From the NCBI RefSeq assembly GCF_001422285.1, contig NZ_LMMO01000004.1:310061-374060 (forward strand): a stretch of DNA of 64,000 nt, read 5' to 3'. The stretch's first letter is position 1. Each line of letters begins with the position of its first letter. Shown here in pieces: positions 27,351-35,136 of this stretch. The position numbers and the translations under genes were made by a program. This stretch comes from Frigoribacterium sp. Leaf263 (GTDB taxonomy: Bacteria > Actinomycetota > Actinomycetes > Actinomycetales > Microbacteriaceae). A model generated the notes under the pieces. The model searched no databases, had not been told where the DNA came from, and saw only the letters and a program-made list of their open reading frames with translations.

Positions 27351-27935
27351 ATGCCCTCCGCAGACAGCACCCCCACCCCCGCCGACGCGCTCGAGCTCGT
27401 CCGGGCCGAGGTCGATCAGGCGATCCGCGCCGTGGTCGAGACGAGCCCCGACGGTCTCGAGGCCGTGGCCGATCTGGTCTCGGGCGCCGAGCGCGTCTTC
27501 GTGCACGGTGCCGGGCGCTCGGGTCTGGCGCTGCGCATGACGGCCATGCGCCTCATGCACCTCGGCCTCGCCGTGCACGTCGTCGGCGACGTCACGACCC
27601 CTGCGATCCGCGAGGGCGACGTGCTGCTGACGGCGAGCGGCTCCGGCACGACGGGCGGCATCGTCCGTGCGGCGGAGGCGGCGACCGAGGCCGGCGCCCG
27701 CGTCGCCGCGGTGACGACCGCCTCCTCGTCCCCCCTCGCCGAGCTCGCCACGGCCGTCGTCATCGTGCCGGCCGCCGAGAAGCTCGACCGCTCGGGCGAC
27801 GCGTCGGCGCAGTACGCCGGCGGCCTGTTCGAGCAGGTCGTCGTGCTGGTCGGCGACGCGCTCTTCCACGCCCTGTGGAAGCGCTCGGGCATCGACGCCG
27901 ACGACCTCTGGCCTCGGCACGCCAACCTCGAGTAG
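27351..27935 (+). CDS. hxlB: 6-phospho-3-hexuloisomerase
   Basis: A 194-residue SIS-domain isomerase that converts D-arabino-3-hexulose 6-phosphate to fructose 6-phosphate in the ribulose monophosphate pathway. Signatures are VHGAGRSGLALRMTAMRLMHLG, TTPAIREGDVLLTASGSGTTGG, QYAGGLFEQ and the family-typical end RHANLE. The ATG at 27351 begins the family-like part; an upstream in-frame start at 27327 is less likely. It is followed at 54 bp by hxlA. Confidence 0.93.
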   Translation: MPSADSTPTPADALELVRAEVDQAIRAVVETSPDGLEAVADLVSGAERVFVHGAGRSGLALRMTAMRLMHLGLAVHVVGDVTTPAIREGDVLLTASGSGTTGGIVRAAEAATEAGARVAAVTTASSSPLAELATAVVIVPAAEKLDRSGDASAQYAGGLFEQVVVLVGDALFHALWKRSGIDADDLWPRHANLE

Positions 27936-27989
27936 TCGCACCGCGCCTCCTCGATCCTCCCCTCATCCGCATCACAGAAGGAGCACCAC

Positions 27990-28610
27990 ATGAAGCTGCA
28001 GTTCGCCATGGACACCCTGACCACCGAGGCCGCCCTCGAGCTCGCCGCCGCCGCCGCACCCAGCGTCGACATCATCGAGCTGGGCACGCCGCTGATCAAG
28101 GCCGAGGGCTTCCGCGCCATCACCGCCATCAAAGAGGCGCACCCCGACAAGATCGTGTTCGCCGACCTCAAGACGATGGACGCCGGCGAGCTCGAGGCGG
28201 GCGAGGCCTTCAAGGCCGGCGCCGACCTCGTAACCGTGCTCGGCGTCGCCGGCGACAGCACCATCGCCGGCGCCGTCAAGGCAGCCAAGGCCCACGGCAA
28301 GGGCATCGTCGTCGACCTGATCGGCGTCAGCGACAAGGCCGCCCGCGCGAAGGAGGTCGTCGCGCTCGGCGCCGAGTTCGTCGAGATGCACGCCGGCCTC
28401 GACGAGCAGGCCGAAGAGGGCTTCACCTTCGAGAAGCTGCTCGAGGCCGGCAAGGCCTCGGGTGTGCCGTTCTCGGTCGCCGGCGGCGTCAAGGCGTCGT
28501 CGGTCGGCTCGGTACGTGACGCGGGTGCGCAGGTCGCCGTCGCCGGTGCCGCGATCTACGGTGCGGACGACGTCGCCGCGGCCGCTGCGGAGATCCGCGC
28601 CGCCATCTGA
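27990..28610 (+). CDS. hxlA: 3-hexulose-6-phosphate synthase
   Basis: A 206-residue OMP-decarboxylase-fold enzyme that condenses formaldehyde with ribulose 5-phosphate. Motifs are MKLQFAMDTL, IIELGTPLIKAEG, VFADLKTMDAGELEA with the Asp-Lys-Asp catalytic set, and the metal-site HAGLDEQA. AGAAGGAG precedes the ATG. With hxlB it gives formaldehyde detoxification or assimilation; no methanol dehydrogenase is in the window, so demethylation or stress-derived formaldehyde is the likely source. Confidence 0.94.
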   Translation: MKLQFAMDTLTTEAALELAAAAAPSVDIIELGTPLIKAEGFRAITAIKEAHPDKIVFADLKTMDAGELEAGEAFKAGADLVTVLGVAGDSTIAGAVKAAKAHGKGIVVDLIGVSDKAARAKEVVALGAEFVEMHAGLDEQAEEGFTFEKLLEAGKASGVPFSVAGGVKASSVGSVRDAGAQVAVAGAAIYGADDVAAAAAEIRAAI

Positions 28611-28625
28611 CCCGAGTGCCGGTCG

Positions 28626-28648
28626 GCCCCCGGGTGGCCCTCGGGGGC
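28626..28648 (+). terminator. Hairpin after hxlA
   Basis: GCCCCCG (28626-28632) pairs with CGGGGGC (28642-28648) around a 9-base loop, 15 bases after the hxlA stop. Confidence 0.5.
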
Positions 28649-28778
28649 TGGCCGGGAGGAACGGCCGTCGTCAGCGCCATTGCTGCCGGCGGCCGCACCT
28701 CCCGGTCTGCCGGGGTCGAAGCTAGCGCGGACCTGAGCCGTAGTCGAGTCCGTCTCGGGTGGTCGTAGTGTGATCGTG

Positions 28779-29018
28779 ATGAGCGAGCCGATCACCCCCG
28801 AGCCCACCTCCGCCCCCGAGCCCGGCATCTACCGGCACTTCAAGGGCGCCCTCTACGAGGTCGTCGGCACGGGCCGCCACAGCGAGACCGACGAGGCCCT
28901 CGTGTTCTATCGCAAGCTCTACGACGACTACTCGTTCTGGGTGCGTCCCCTCGACGACTTCGTCGCCACCGTGCAGCGCGACGGCTACGACGGTCTGCGG
29001 TTCGTGCGCGAGCACTGA
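28779..29018 (+). CDS. DUF1653-family protein
   Basis: A 79-residue protein whose pattern GIYRHFKGALYEVVGTGRHSETDEALVFYRKLYDDYSFWVRPLDDF matches the DUF1653 family (small beta-rich domain, function unknown). It is normally a stand-alone cytoplasmic protein of this size. TAGTGT (28766-28771) is 7 bases before the ATG at 28779, so a leaderless start is preferred over the GTG at 28770. Confidence 0.85.
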   Translation: MSEPITPEPTSAPEPGIYRHFKGALYEVVGTGRHSETDEALVFYRKLYDDYSFWVRPLDDFVATVQRDGYDGLRFVREH

Positions 29019-29266
29019 ACCACCGCCGCATCCCTCTGCAGGATGATTCTGTGCGGATGATCAGGAATCTTCTGCATACTTGCCGCTTCGCCCGAGCGCA
29101 CGCCCGTCTGACGGGAGCGTGGGCGGACGACTCGAGGCTCTCACGCCTCGACGGACCCCCACCGCCGATCCCCGGCCTCGACGACGTGTCATCTCCGTCG
29201 TCCGAACCGGGTCGTGACCTCCTGCGTGCACCGAGGAGGCGCGGGTCGGCCGAGCACGAGGACTCC
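29019..29266 (+). other. Unexplained 5' leader of the wall-lytic enzyme gene
   Basis: 248 bp before the transglycosylase start. An AT-richer patch at 29041-29090 could hold the promoter. Downstream are stacked inverted repeats: CCCGTC/GACGGG around 29103, CGAGGC-N6-GCCTCG at 29133-29150, and one GGAGGCGCG motif at 29235. Genes for secreted wall hydrolases in actinobacteria often have long structured leaders, but I could not match a known riboswitch here. The frame is open from 29051, yet no start in it has a ribosome site. Confidence 0.45.
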
Positions 29267-30163
29267 ATGCCCCCCGAGACACCAGGCACCACCCCTGCGC
29301 CCACGACCCGCCGCGCGCTGGCCACCGCCCGCCGCCGGGCCGCGCGCCGCAAGCTGATGACGATCGGCTCGATCGCCGCCGTCGCCCTCGTCGGCGGCAC
29401 CGGCTTCGCCGTGTACACGACCTCCGGGCCCGCGACCGGGACGACCACCGCCTCCCACGCAGCCGACGTCGAGGCGCAGGAGGCCGCGATCGCCGAGTCG
29501 CTCAGCGACGCGAAGGCCAAGTCGACGATCTCGATCGCGAACCAGGTCGTCGCCGCGACCTCGGGCAAGGTCGACACCAGCGCGCTCGAGACGTCGGTCG
29601 CCGCACTCGACGACTACGAGTCGCTCGACGCCGACGCGGTCGACGACCGGGTGGCGCACACGGCCAGCACGGCGCAGACGGTCCAGGCCGCCGCCGCCGA
29701 GGTCGACAAGAAGGTCAAGGCCGCCGCCGAGAAGAAGGCCGCCGAAGAGAAGGCCGCCGCCGACGCGAAGGCCGCTGCGGAGGCTGAGGCCGCCGCCGAG
29801 GCGAAGGCCGCTGCGGAAGCCGCCGCGGAGGCCGCCTCGCTCGCCGAGGGCAACACCGTCGCCGGGGCCCAGGCCACCGCGCAGCGACTCGCCTCGTCGG
29901 ACTACGGCTGGGGCGCCGACCAGTTCTCGTGCCTCGTCTCGCTGTGGACGAAGGAGTCCGGCTGGAACTACCAGGCCTACAACGCCAACGGAGGCGCGAC
30001 CGGCATCCCGCAGGCGCTGCCCGGCAGCAAGATGGCGTCGGCCGGCTCGGACTGGGCGACGAACGCCAGCACCCAGGTCGCCTGGGGCCTCGACTACATC
30101 GACCGCGCCTACGGCAGCCCGTGCGGCGCCTGGTCGCACAGCCAGGCGGTCAACTGGTACTGA
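29267..30163 (+). CDS. Membrane-anchored or secreted lytic transglycosylase-like protein
   Basis: A 298-residue protein. An Arg-rich N-terminus precedes one hydrophobic span (about residues 32-52), then a helical region with a striking Ala/Lys/Glu repeat (AAEKKAAEEKAAADAKAAAE, about 145-190), probably a coiled coil crossing the wall. The last 90 residues are an SLT-like domain (GADQFSCLVSLWTKESGWNYQAYNANGGATGIPQALPG), with the catalytic-type glutamate in KES. It probably cleaves or remodels peptidoglycan outside the cell. The ATG at 29267 has GAGG 7 bases upstream. Confidence 0.82.
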   Translation: MPPETPGTTPAPTTRRALATARRRAARRKLMTIGSIAAVALVGGTGFAVYTTSGPATGTTTASHAADVEAQEAAIAESLSDAKAKSTISIANQVVAATSGKVDTSALETSVAALDDYESLDADAVDDRVAHTASTAQTVQAAAAEVDKKVKAAAEKKAAEEKAAADAKAAAEAEAAAEAKAAAEAAAEAASLAEGNTVAGAQATAQRLASSDYGWGADQFSCLVSLWTKESGWNYQAYNANGGATGIPQALPGSKMASAGSDWATNASTQVAWGLDYIDRAYGSPCGAWSHSQAVNWY

Positions 30164-30175
30164 TCCGTCCGACTC

Positions 30176-30208
30176 GAGACGCCCTCCCCCTCGCGGGGAG
30201 GGCGTCTC
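30176..30208 (+). terminator. Perfect 14-bp terminator hairpin
   Basis: GAGACGCCCTCCCC (30176-30189) and GGGGAGGGCGTCTC (30195-30208) pair exactly around CTCGC, 12 bases after the transglycosylase stop; GTCGTTGG follows. Confidence 0.8.
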
Positions 30209-30265
30209 GTCGTTGGAGCGCTTGCGCCTGTACGCGCTCGCGCCCTCGGGCGGGCGTCGAGCTCG

Positions 30266-30317
30266 AGTGGTCGGAAGGTGCTCTTCGGCGGGCTGGAGTG
30301 AGCATCTTCTGACCAGT
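30266..30317. repeat. REP-like palindrome, family B copy 2 (diverged)
   Basis: AGTGGTCGGAAGGTGCTC (30266-30283) faces GAGCATCTTCTGACCAGT (30300-30317), with 15 of 18 positions pairing. The outer half matches the perfect copy at 16441-16492. Confidence 0.65.
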
Positions 30318-30416
30318 GGGGCGGGCGCGGGCGCGGGCGCGGGGGCCGGCCACGGATGCGGCCGCCGGTAACACGCCCGACACGCACCGCGCCTCCTCGG
30401 CTGTCATGATCGGCGG

Positions 30417-31214
30417 ATGAGACGCCACGCCGCCGCCCTGCTCGAGTTCGACGTCGCCGCTCCGGCCGAGTTCGTCCTGTCGATCGCCGTGTCGCGGCTG
30501 TACGACGCCGTGACCGACGAGACCCTGGTCGTGACTCAGAACGGCGAGCCGATCACGGTCCGCGAGCTCGACGACCGGCACGGCACCCGGCTGCATCTCT
30601 GCGACGTGCAGGAGGGGCGGGTCGTCGTCGACTACCGGGCCGTCGTCGAGGGCCGCATCGGGCCGGCCGAGCTCGACGAGATCGACCTCGTGAGGTACCT
30701 GCGTCCGAGCCGGTACTGCGAGTCGGACACGCTCTTCCCGACGGCACGCGCCGAGTTCGGCGGGCTCGAGGGGCGCGACCTGCTGGCCGCCGTGAGCTCG
30801 TGGGTCGGTGCGCACCTGGCCTACGTGCCCGGGGCGAGCGCGCCGACCGACGGCGCCGTGCAGACGCTGCTCGACCGGCGGGGAGTGTGCCGCGACTACG
30901 CGCATCTCGTCGTCGCGCTGCTGCGGGCGCTCGACGTGCCCGCCCGGCTCGTGTCGGTGTACGCGCCCGGTCTGTCGCCGATGGACTTCCACGCCGTCGC
31001 CGAGGCGTGGGTCGACGAGCAGTGGCACGTGGTCGACGCGACGGCGCTCGCTCCGCGGCAGTCGCTCGTGCGGATCGCGACGGGGCGAGACGCGTCGGAC
31101 ACCGCGTTCCTCTCGAGCCGAGGAGGCGCGGTGACGGTCGCGAGCATGCGCGTCACCGCCGTCGTCGACGAGCTCCCCACCGACGACGTCGCCGAGTTCG
31201 TCAGCCTCGGCTGA
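30417..31214 (+). CDS. Transglutaminase-like cysteine protease family protein
   Basis: A 265-residue protein with an N-terminal beta domain (residues 1-100) and a transglutaminase-like core. The catalytic cysteine is in DRRGVCRDYAHLVVALLRALDVPAR, the histidine in MDFHAVAEAWV and the aspartate in HVVDATAL, in the order C-H-D. It has no signal peptide. Such proteins act as peptidases or amidases; the substrate is unknown. CATGAT lies 6 bases before the ATG, fitting a leaderless start. Confidence 0.88.
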   Translation: MRRHAAALLEFDVAAPAEFVLSIAVSRLYDAVTDETLVVTQNGEPITVRELDDRHGTRLHLCDVQEGRVVVDYRAVVEGRIGPAELDEIDLVRYLRPSRYCESDTLFPTARAEFGGLEGRDLLAAVSSWVGAHLAYVPGASAPTDGAVQTLLDRRGVCRDYAHLVVALLRALDVPARLVSVYAPGLSPMDFHAVAEAWVDEQWHVVDATALAPRQSLVRIATGRDASDTAFLSSRGGAVTVASMRVTAVVDELPTDDVAEFVSLG

Positions 31215-31237
31215 GCCGCTGAGCCGCCGACCCTCGG

Positions 31238-31732
31238 CTACCGCTCGGTGAGCGCCGCCGCGTAGGCCTTGACTGAGCGGTGGTAGCGGGGGAGGGTCGG
31301 CTCGAGGGCCTCGACGGCGACGCGCAGGGCCTCGTCGGCACGACCGGCGCTGTGCAGCGCGAGGGCGAGGAAGACCTTCGGGGCCGCTCCGGTCGCCGGG
31401 TGCTCGGGGGCGTCGCAGAGCATCGCGATGGCCTCGTCGACGCGCCCGTTGTTCCGCAGGGTGGAGGCGTGCTGGACGACCATCCGGGCGGCGCGATCGG
31501 GGTCGACGGCGTCGAGACCGGCCGCCGTCGCTGCCGCGTAGTGCCGGTCGGCCTCGACCTCGTGCCCGCCCGAGTCGTAGGCGCCGCCCAGCTCGAACTC
31601 GCCCAGGGCGGGGTGCGGCGCCTCGTCGGCCAGCACCTGCACGACCTCGATCCGCCGCTGATCGTCGATGGTCTCGTCGGCCCACGCGGCGGCCACGCGC
31701 GCCTCCCAGTCGTCGCGGTCGTCGCTGCTCAT
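31238..31732 (-). CDS. Tetratricopeptide-repeat protein
   Basis: A 164-residue helical protein. Repeats such as ALGEFELGGAYDSGGHEVEADRHYAAA and KVFLALALHSAGRADEALRVAVEAL have TPR spacing (A..A....G....A), giving roughly three to four units, as in the small TPR_5-type family. It is probably a cytoplasmic scaffold. TAGCGT 6 bases before the ATG on the - strand indicates a leaderless transcript separate from the toxin-antitoxin operon upstream. Confidence 0.78.
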   Translation of the reverse strand: MSSDDRDDWEARVAAAWADETIDDQRRIEVVQVLADEAPHPALGEFELGGAYDSGGHEVEADRHYAAATAAGLDAVDPDRAARMVVQHASTLRNNGRVDEAIAMLCDAPEHPATGAAPKVFLALALHSAGRADEALRVAVEALEPTLPRYHRSVKAYAAALTER

Positions 31733-31745
31733 GCGCCCACGCTAG

Positions 31746-32021
31746 TCAGTCCCGGGGCTTCTCCGACGGCTGCGGGGTGCCCTGTCTCCGCCGCCTCCGG
31801 GCCATCAGAGTGCGGATGAACCCGATCTCCAACGCGATGCCCATCACGAGGGCGCCTCCCGCGATGATCAGGTCAGCGCCTTGCATGCCGGTCGACAGGG
31901 CGTAGATCGGTATGGCGATGATGATTCCGGCGCAGATGACCACATTGCCCGCCGCACCGATATCGGTGGATGACGTCGATCTGTCTGGCTCATCGGGTGT
32001 CGGCATCGTCGTCGCGCTCAC
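31746..32021 (-). CDS. Two-span membrane protein in a toxin-antitoxin operon
   Basis: A 91-residue protein with two hydrophobic segments (VVICAGIIIAIPIYAL and ADLIIAGGALVMGIALEIGFI) and a basic C-terminal tail (RRRRRQG). Its start overlaps the toxin stop by 4 bases (ATGA), so it is the third gene of the antitoxin-toxin transcript. Its part in the module is unknown; it could be a passenger or a membrane partner. The family is not recognised. Confidence 0.65.
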   Translation of the reverse strand: MSATTMPTPDEPDRSTSSTDIGAAGNVVICAGIIIAIPIYALSTGMQGADLIIAGGALVMGIALEIGFIRTLMARRRRRQGTPQPSEKPRD

Positions 32022-32368
32022 TTCGTCTCGTTCGGATGGTTCGTGTGGACGTGCTCGAGAAAGACCGTCCGCCCTTCCACGAAGTACCAGACGCGTGCCG
32101 TGCCGCGGGCGGTCGGCTTGTGCTGCCAGCGCTCGAAAGCCTCGCCGCCGCGGTCGATGGTCCCGAGTTCGCCGCGGAGTCGGTGGTTCGTCGGCGTCGT
32201 CGTGAGCGGCGTGCTCGTCAGGAAATCCCGCGTGTCGGTCATGGCGTTACGGATCGTCGACGTCAGGTCTCGCCATCCCCGGGCTGCCTCGGACGTCGCG
32301 AACCGGAGCTCGTACTCGATCTTCTTCGGCGGGCGGGGGACGAGCTCGCCCCTCTTCGTCGTCGCCAC
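32018..32368 (-). CDS. Type II toxin (RelE-like fold expected)
   Basis: A 116-residue basic protein: KRGELVPRPPKKIEYELRFATSEAARGWRDL at the start, TNHRLRGELGTI in the middle, and FERWQHKPTARGTARVWYFVEGRTVFLEHVHTNHPNETK at the end. This pattern fits actinobacterial toxins paired with prevent-host-death antitoxins and predicted to have a RelE/ParE-type fold; the target (ribosome-bound mRNA or gyrase) cannot be read. It begins 2 bases after the antitoxin stop. Confidence 0.8.
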   Translation of the reverse strand: MATTKRGELVPRPPKKIEYELRFATSEAARGWRDLTSTIRNAMTDTRDFLTSTPLTTTPTNHRLRGELGTIDRGGEAFERWQHKPTARGTARVWYFVEGRTVFLEHVHTNHPNETK

Positions 32369-32370
32369 GG

Positions 32371-32835
32371 CTAGGGGCGATCGACGATCTGGTCGGCCTC
32401 ATCGTCGAGCCACTCGAGATCCACACGGCCGAGCCCGGCGGCGACGGCCGTGGCGGTCTCTTTCCAGGCCGCCAGCTCGACGGTCACGAGATGCGACTCA
32501 TCGGTGGAGAAGGAGGCGCGCGCCGCGTCGAGGAGATCACGCGCGCAGGTCTCGCGGTCGCCGGGCGACAGGGCGAGCATCCACGGGAAGGCCCGTGACA
32601 TGCGCTCGCTCAGAGTGCCCTCCGTGTCGACGGTCGCCGTGATCAGCTGAGCGGCGAGGTCGAGGAGCGTCGTGCGCCCGACCGCCTCGCGCAGCGACAT
32701 CAGGACGAGGTCCTCACCGTCACGACGGGTCACCGTCACGGGGTGGTCCTCGGCCTCGGCGAACACTTCTGCGGAGTGCTTGCTGAGGTCGGACGATCGA
32801 CGGGTGCGGGAGCGGCTCTCGGTCGTCTGGCTCAT
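32371..32835 (-). CDS. Prevent-host-death (Phd/YefM)-type antitoxin
   Basis: A 154-residue protein. The N-terminal DNA-binding part RRSSDLSKHSAEVFAEAEDHPVTVTRRDGEDLVLMSLRE is the Phd/YefM domain; the rest is a longer toxin-binding tail. Such antitoxins repress their own operon with the toxin as co-repressor. A perfect 16-bp palindrome sits directly upstream of the -10 (32842-32864). It is first in the three-gene operon. Confidence 0.85.
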   Translation of the reverse strand: MSQTTESRSRTRRSSDLSKHSAEVFAEAEDHPVTVTRRDGEDLVLMSLREAVGRTTLLDLAAQLITATVDTEGTLSERMSRAFPWMLALSPGDRETCARDLLDAARASFSTDESHLVTVELAAWKETATAVAAGLGRVDLEWLDDEADQIVDRP

Positions 32836-32841
32836 GGGGCT

Positions 32842-32864
32842 ACTTTATTCCGAACATGTTCGGA
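32842..32864 (-). promoter_or_regulatory. Toxin-antitoxin promoter with 16-bp autoregulatory palindrome
   Basis: On the - strand TAAAGT (32842-32847) is 6 bases before the antitoxin ATG, so the mRNA is leaderless. TCCGAACATGTTCGGA (32849-32864) is a perfect palindrome just upstream, between the -10 and -35 positions. Confidence 0.75.
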
Positions 32865-32898
32865 AGTCGAGCCGGCACCGGCCGGGCAGGTGCCTCGG

Positions 32899-33843
32899 TC
32901 AGCGCAGGCCGGGCGGGAGGGGCGACTCCGTCATGAGCTCGGCGGACAGCTCGAGACAGCGGAGACGGGCGGGCGAGAAGTCGTAGGGCATCGTGCCGAG
33001 GGCGTCCATCGCGGTGCGGGGCGCGCGTCGAGCGCCGTCGGCACGGGCAGGGGAACCACCGGCACCGCCGTCGTCGGCTGGCGGGTGCAGCTCGTCCCAG
33101 AGGTCGATCAGCGCGAAGTCCTCGTCGGGCTCTCCGGACTCGACGATGGCGGCGAGCAGTCGCTCCTCGAAGGCGTGCCGCTCGGCCGCCGCCTGCGCCA
33201 CCCGCGGGTCGTCGACCGCGACGGTGTCGTCGAGGGCCTCTTCGGCGGCGTCGACGCGGTCGGACTCCGCGCGGAGGTCGGGTCGCGAGGCCAGCAGGAT
33301 GAACCGCCCGGCCTGCATCGCGGCGCCGAGAGGGCTCAGCATCCGCTCCGACACGAGCAGCGTGTCGAGGTCGGACTGCCGCAGCGATCCCTCGGGCAGG
33401 TGCTCGAGACGACGGGCGACGAAGTCGTCGAGCAGCCCCAGCCGACTGCCCCGGGTCCGCATCCGCTCGACGGCCGCCCGCTGTCGCGCGAGCTCCGCCT
33501 CGCGGGCTGCGAGCGTGGTCTCGAGGCGCTGCAGGACGTCGGTGACGTCATCGTCATCGCCTCCTGCAGCCGCAGCGGCATGGATGGGAGGCCCCTCGGA
33601 CCCCGCGCCGCCGAAGGCCCCGCGGATGTCGTCGAGCGAGATGCCCGCGCCGGCCATCGTGCGGATCCACAGCAGTCGGATCATGTCGTCGTACCCGTAG
33701 CGGCGTCGGCCGTCGCCGCCCCTCTCGGGTGCGGGCAGCAGCCCGAGCTGTTCGTAGTGACGGATGGCGCGCGGCGTCGTGCCGACGAATGTCGCGGCAT
33801 CGCCGATCTGGACCTGGCGCGGCGGGATGAAGGACGGGTGCAT
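32899..33843 (-). CDS. MerR-family transcriptional regulator
   Basis: A 314-residue regulator. The N-terminal MerR winged helix (QIGDAATFVGTTPRAIRHYEQLGLLPAPERGGDGRRRYGYDDMIRLLWI) spans about residues 10-60, followed by a coiled-coil linker (LQRLETTLAAREAELARQRAAVERM) and a long C-terminal region with no effector cysteines. The ATG at 33843 has GAGGAAGG upstream; an open frame continues to 34020 but includes no supported start. Target genes are not obvious. Confidence 0.85.
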   Translation of the reverse strand: MHPSFIPPRQVQIGDAATFVGTTPRAIRHYEQLGLLPAPERGGDGRRRYGYDDMIRLLWIRTMAGAGISLDDIRGAFGGAGSEGPPIHAAAAAGGDDDDVTDVLQRLETTLAAREAELARQRAAVERMRTRGSRLGLLDDFVARRLEHLPEGSLRQSDLDTLLVSERMLSPLGAAMQAGRFILLASRPDLRAESDRVDAAEEALDDTVAVDDPRVAQAAAERHAFEERLLAAIVESGEPDEDFALIDLWDELHPPADDGGAGGSPARADGARRAPRTAMDALGTMPYDFSPARLRCLELSAELMTESPLPPGLR

Positions 33844-34000
33844 GAAGGGGCCTTCCTCGGCGGACGGAGCGGGACGGGGACGGAGAAGAGACGGGAGCGG
33901 AACCGGGAACGCAGCCTCTGCGACCCCACGGACAACCAGACCACATGACGCTACGGAAGCCGCAAGCCCCACCCGCGGCCCAGACCCCGCATCCGCCGCC

Positions 34001-34435
34001 TCAGACCCCGCCGACCTCATCGCTCTCGAGGCGCTTGCCCATGCTCACGGCCTCGTACGTCTCGTAGCCGAGGCTCTCGTAGAACGCCAGGACGTCGGTG
34101 TTGTCGGGTCGCACCTGCAGCTGCACCTTCGCGCAGCCGAGGGCGGCGAGCATCGACTCGGCCTCGCCGACGAGCGCTCGGCCGAGCCCCGTGCCGCGCT
34201 GCGAGGCGGCGACGGCGAGGTAGTGGATCCACCCCCGGTGCCCGTCGTAGCCGACCATCGCCGTGCCGACGACCGACCCGTCGTCGTCCGCGACGAGGAA
34301 CAGCTCGGGTTGCGTCGTCGTCTTGCGCCGGATGTCCCGGTACGGGTCGTTCCAGGGTCGGGTGAGCCGCGCCTCCTGCCAGAGGGAGACGACGGCCTCG
34401 GTGTCGGCCTCGGTGAACGCTCGGATCTGAACCAT
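34001..34435 (-). CDS. ypeA: YpeA-like GNAT N-acetyltransferase
   Basis: A 144-residue GNAT enzyme that uses acetyl-CoA. It follows the YpeA pattern: IRAFTEADTEAVVSLWQEARLTRPWNDP, VGYDGHRGWIHYLAVAASQRGTGLGRALV (acetyl-CoA loop RGTGLG) and DNTDVLAFYESLGYE. The start at 34435 begins the family-typical sequence; CAGGCT lies 6 bases before it. The acceptor substrate is unknown. Confidence 0.85.
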   Translation of the reverse strand: MVQIRAFTEADTEAVVSLWQEARLTRPWNDPYRDIRRKTTTQPELFLVADDDGSVVGTAMVGYDGHRGWIHYLAVAASQRGTGLGRALVGEAESMLAALGCAKVQLQVRPDNTDVLAFYESLGYETYEAVSMGKRLESDEVGGV

Positions 34436-34527
34436 CCCCCGAGCCTGACACGAGGCGGCGCGGCGCCGGGAAGCAGGGAGGCGCACCTGGGGAGAACGCG
34501 AGGCGCACCGAGCCCTGTGGTGGGCTC

Positions 34528-35061
34528 TCAGCGCGGGGTGGGGGCAGGCAGCGGCACCGAGTACTTGAAGCCGACGTGCGAGTCGACGAAGCCCAGGCGC
34601 GTGTAGAAGCGGTGGGCGTCGGTCCGTGCCGCGTCGGAGGTGAGCTGCACGAGGGGCGTCTCGAGCTCGACGGCGGCCTCGTCGGTCACCCAGCGCATGA
34701 GCGCCCCGCCGATCCCCGACGACCGCACGCTGCTCGAGACGCGGACGGCCTCGACGAGCAGGCGGGAGCTCCCGCGGCGGGCCATGCCGGGGATCACCGT
34801 CAGCTGCAGCGTGCCGACGACGGCGCCGTCGGGGCCGGCGACCACGACGATGTCGTTGCCCGGGTCGGCGATGATGTCGGCGAGGGCCCGGGCGTAGGCG
34901 TCACGGTCGTCGTCGCTGGCCGTGTCGCCGCGACCGGCGCTGACCGGGTCGTCCGAGAGCAGCCGCATGATCGCCTCGAGGTCGTCCGGGGCGGCCCGGC
35001 GGACGACGAGAGGCGTACCGCCGGTGCGGAGGGTCGAGGGCAGTGTCAGACGATCGATCAC
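34528..35061 (-). CDS. GNAT N-acetyltransferase
   Basis: A 177-residue GNAT protein. The acetyl-CoA motif is VRVSSSVRSSGIGGALMRWV and the C-terminal part is TDAHRFYTRLGFVDSHVGFKYSV. The N-terminal helix region is rich in Asp/Arg. The start is a GTG at 35061 with GAGAAT 6 bases upstream (leaderless). It is the second of three consecutive but separately promoted acetyltransferase genes. Confidence 0.85.
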   Translation of the reverse strand: MIDRLTLPSTLRTGGTPLVVRRAAPDDLEAIMRLLSDDPVSAGRGDTASDDDRDAYARALADIIADPGNDIVVVAGPDGAVVGTLQLTVIPGMARRGSSRLLVEAVRVSSSVRSSGIGGALMRWVTDEAAVELETPLVQLTSDAARTDAHRFYTRLGFVDSHVGFKYSVPLPAPTPR

Positions 35062-35136
35062 GGTGACATTCTCTCGCTCGCCCTGCCCGCGCCTCCTACC
35101 CGACCGGGGTGATCCCGGTTCGACCGCGCCGGCCCG

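Noticed and set aside
29019..29266. c-di-AMP (ydaO) riboswitch before the transglycosylase gene
   Set aside because: Expected from context, but I could not find the conserved core in the leader.
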